Below are positions 19,066 to 20,190 of a stretch of DNA of 20,190 nt, piece by piece. Where the stretch lies: positions 1 to 20,190 of the forward strand of contig NGBS01000977.1 of assembly GCA_002245135.1 (NCBI GenBank). Direction: 5' to 3'. The first letter of the stretch is position 1, and every line of letters starts with the position of its first letter. Source of the DNA: Proteromonas lacertae (lineage: Eukaryota; Sar; Bigyra; Opalinata; Proteromonadidae). Made by a program: the position numbers and the translations under genes. The notes beneath the pieces were generated by a model that was not told the origin of the DNA, made no database searches, and was given only the letters and a program-made list of their open reading frames with translations.

Positions 19066-20190
19066 ATGATGGAGATATTTCGATTATCAAAAGAATTGTC
19101 ATTTTCATCATTAAAAGCAATTGACGAAATATTGAATGAAGAAAGAGAGATTTTTAATGATTTAATAAACAGATATTTAAGGAATTTATATAATGACAGT
19201 TTATTCATATTATTATTATCATTAAGTTTATATAAGAAATCAAATTGTGATTATATTCTGGAAAAACTACAAAGAGACAGTATAATGAGTCATAATCCAT
19301 TAAATGACAATTATTTCGATTTACAATTGAAATTATTCAGAGGTGTGAAAGATACAAATTGTTTTGAATTTACAAATGAATTAGTAATTCGTTCTGGGAG
19401 TAGTAATAATGGCACATTCAGATATGATCATTTGAATAATGATAAATTGATGGATAATTATATTTGATATGTTGTTATTGACATATCATCATATATGTAA
19501 ATTTGTTGTTCAAAGTATATTATTTTTTTTATTCTTTTTTTTTTAATATTAATTTAATATAGGATTGTCTTTTAATCTATATGATGTATCATTTCTATTT
19601 AGTAAGTTGAAATACCAACATAATCTTTCAGAGATTTCAATCAGAATTTCAGTCAATACAAGTAAAGCAATAACTTCATTATCTATCATACAATGAATAT
19701 ATAATTCATTTAAAGAAATTGACAATATTAAATTTACCATTAGATTCAGATGATTATATTCCATTAATTCGTTCATTAGTAAGTATAAAATATTTGAAAT
19801 ATTTACACTTATCTAATTATGAAAGTAGAAAAAGATATGCTTATACTTATCCACTGTATGGTATTGTTGAATTGTCAGTTACTATGGATTATATTAGACA
19901 TTTGGAGTATTTGGATTTAACAAGAAATGAATTAGTTACAACTGATATTTACTTCTTATGTAAATGTTTGAATGTATTACATCAATTAGTTACTCTCAAA
20001 TTAAATTACTGTTTTTCTTATTCAAATTCATTAAGATCAATATCAGAGATATTAAGTTCATTAACAAATTTAGAGGTATTAGAGTTGAGAAGAAATCTTA
20101 TAAATGATAGTGATCTTTTACCTTTTGCAGAAAACTTGTCTAATATTACAAAATTGAAAAGATTAGAGTTGGATGAGAATTGTATTAAAA
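19066..20190 (+). CDS. Leucine-rich-repeat protein, 3' end outside the window
   Basis: ATGs at 19066 and 19069 give M-MEIFRLSKELSFSSLK, a helical N-terminal part of about 130 residues with no recognised domain. A likely intron of about 48 nt (roughly 19517-19561, GTATATT..ATATAG) joins it to FSKLKYQHNLSEISIRIS. From about 19690 to the window end the frame is open and reads LRRs: KKLTILNLPL, LKYLHLSNY, LEYLDLTRNEL, LVTLKLNYC, LEVLELRRNLI and LKRLELDENCI, at spacings of about 25-35 residues, like the ribonuclease-inhibitor or protist LRR type. Two single-base breaks occur, near 19466 and 19690. Upstream, this frame is open back to about 19018, into the end of the pseudokinase gene. LRRs bind proteins; the partner is unknown. 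Confidence 0.7.

Noticed and set aside
18990-19208. Minus-strand Phe/Ser/Leu-rich frame
   Set aside because: It lies opposite the start of the LRR gene and has the composition of a reversed AT-rich coding strand.
1740-19690. Programmed ribosomal frameshifting as the cause of the broken frames
   Set aside because: The sites share no slippery motif, both gains and losses of a base occur, and TRMT2A has none; sequence error is simpler.
19549-19776. Minus-strand frame of 75 residues
   Set aside because: The plus strand reads into continuous LRRs here, so this is a shadow.
1-20190. An altered genetic code with reassigned stops
   Set aside because: TRMT2A, VAC14, YME1 and others end at TAA or TAG exactly where the families should end, and internal stops disappear once introns are removed.
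1-20190. tRNA genes, CRISPR arrays or transposon ends
   Set aside because: No GGTTCGA-type T-loop box with paired stems, no regularly spaced direct repeats and no terminal inverted repeats were found by eye.

Overview
The window looks like compact, very AT-rich nuclear DNA from a microbial eukaryote (protist). Conserved genes end with ordinary TAA, TAG or TGA, so the standard code appears to be used. Genes lie 30 to 370 bp apart on both strands. Nearly every one is cut by tiny introns, mostly 26-53 nt, that start GTAT and end TAG. There is a mitochondrial i-AAA protease gene, so the organism has mitochondria or a related organelle. I cannot name the lineage from sequence alone. No tRNA, rRNA, CRISPR array, transposon or virus-like element was seen.

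Layout, left to right. 1-1366 (-): a BTB-domain gene copy with many frame breaks, cut by the window edge. 1740-3691 (+): YME1-type mitochondrial AAA protease. 3926-6035 (+): a second, better preserved BTB / helical / putative-Ig / SPRY-like protein, paralogous to the first and facing the opposite way, so the pair flanks YME1 as an inverted duplication. 6231-7438 (-): an EF-hand protein. 7536-8200 (+): a small Ser/Thr/Asn-rich protein. 8288-10391 (-): a TRMT2A-type tRNA (uracil-5-)-methyltransferase with an RRM, open over 636 codons after splicing. 10480-12808 (-): VAC14, the HEAT-repeat scaffold of the PIKfyve/Fab1 complex. 12914-14588 (+): an SLC17-like anion transporter. 14657-17864 (+): a large protein with a signal peptide, an O-GlcNAc-transferase-like (GT41-like) region and a second C-terminal glycosyltransferase-like domain. 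18140-19036 (+): a protein pseudokinase. 19066-20190 (+): a leucine-rich-repeat protein running off the window, perhaps the C-terminal part of the pseudokinase gene.

The genes do not form a pathway. They are mostly housekeeping functions (mitochondrial proteolysis, tRNA modification, endolysosomal lipid signalling, transport) mixed with lineage-specific multidomain families. Two points run through the whole window. First, the ultra-short introns, which had to be removed to read almost every gene. Second, frequent single-base insertions or deletions, usually in short homopolymers, in otherwise well conserved genes. These look more like consensus errors in a long-read assembly than gene death, except perhaps in the first BTB copy, where they are densest.
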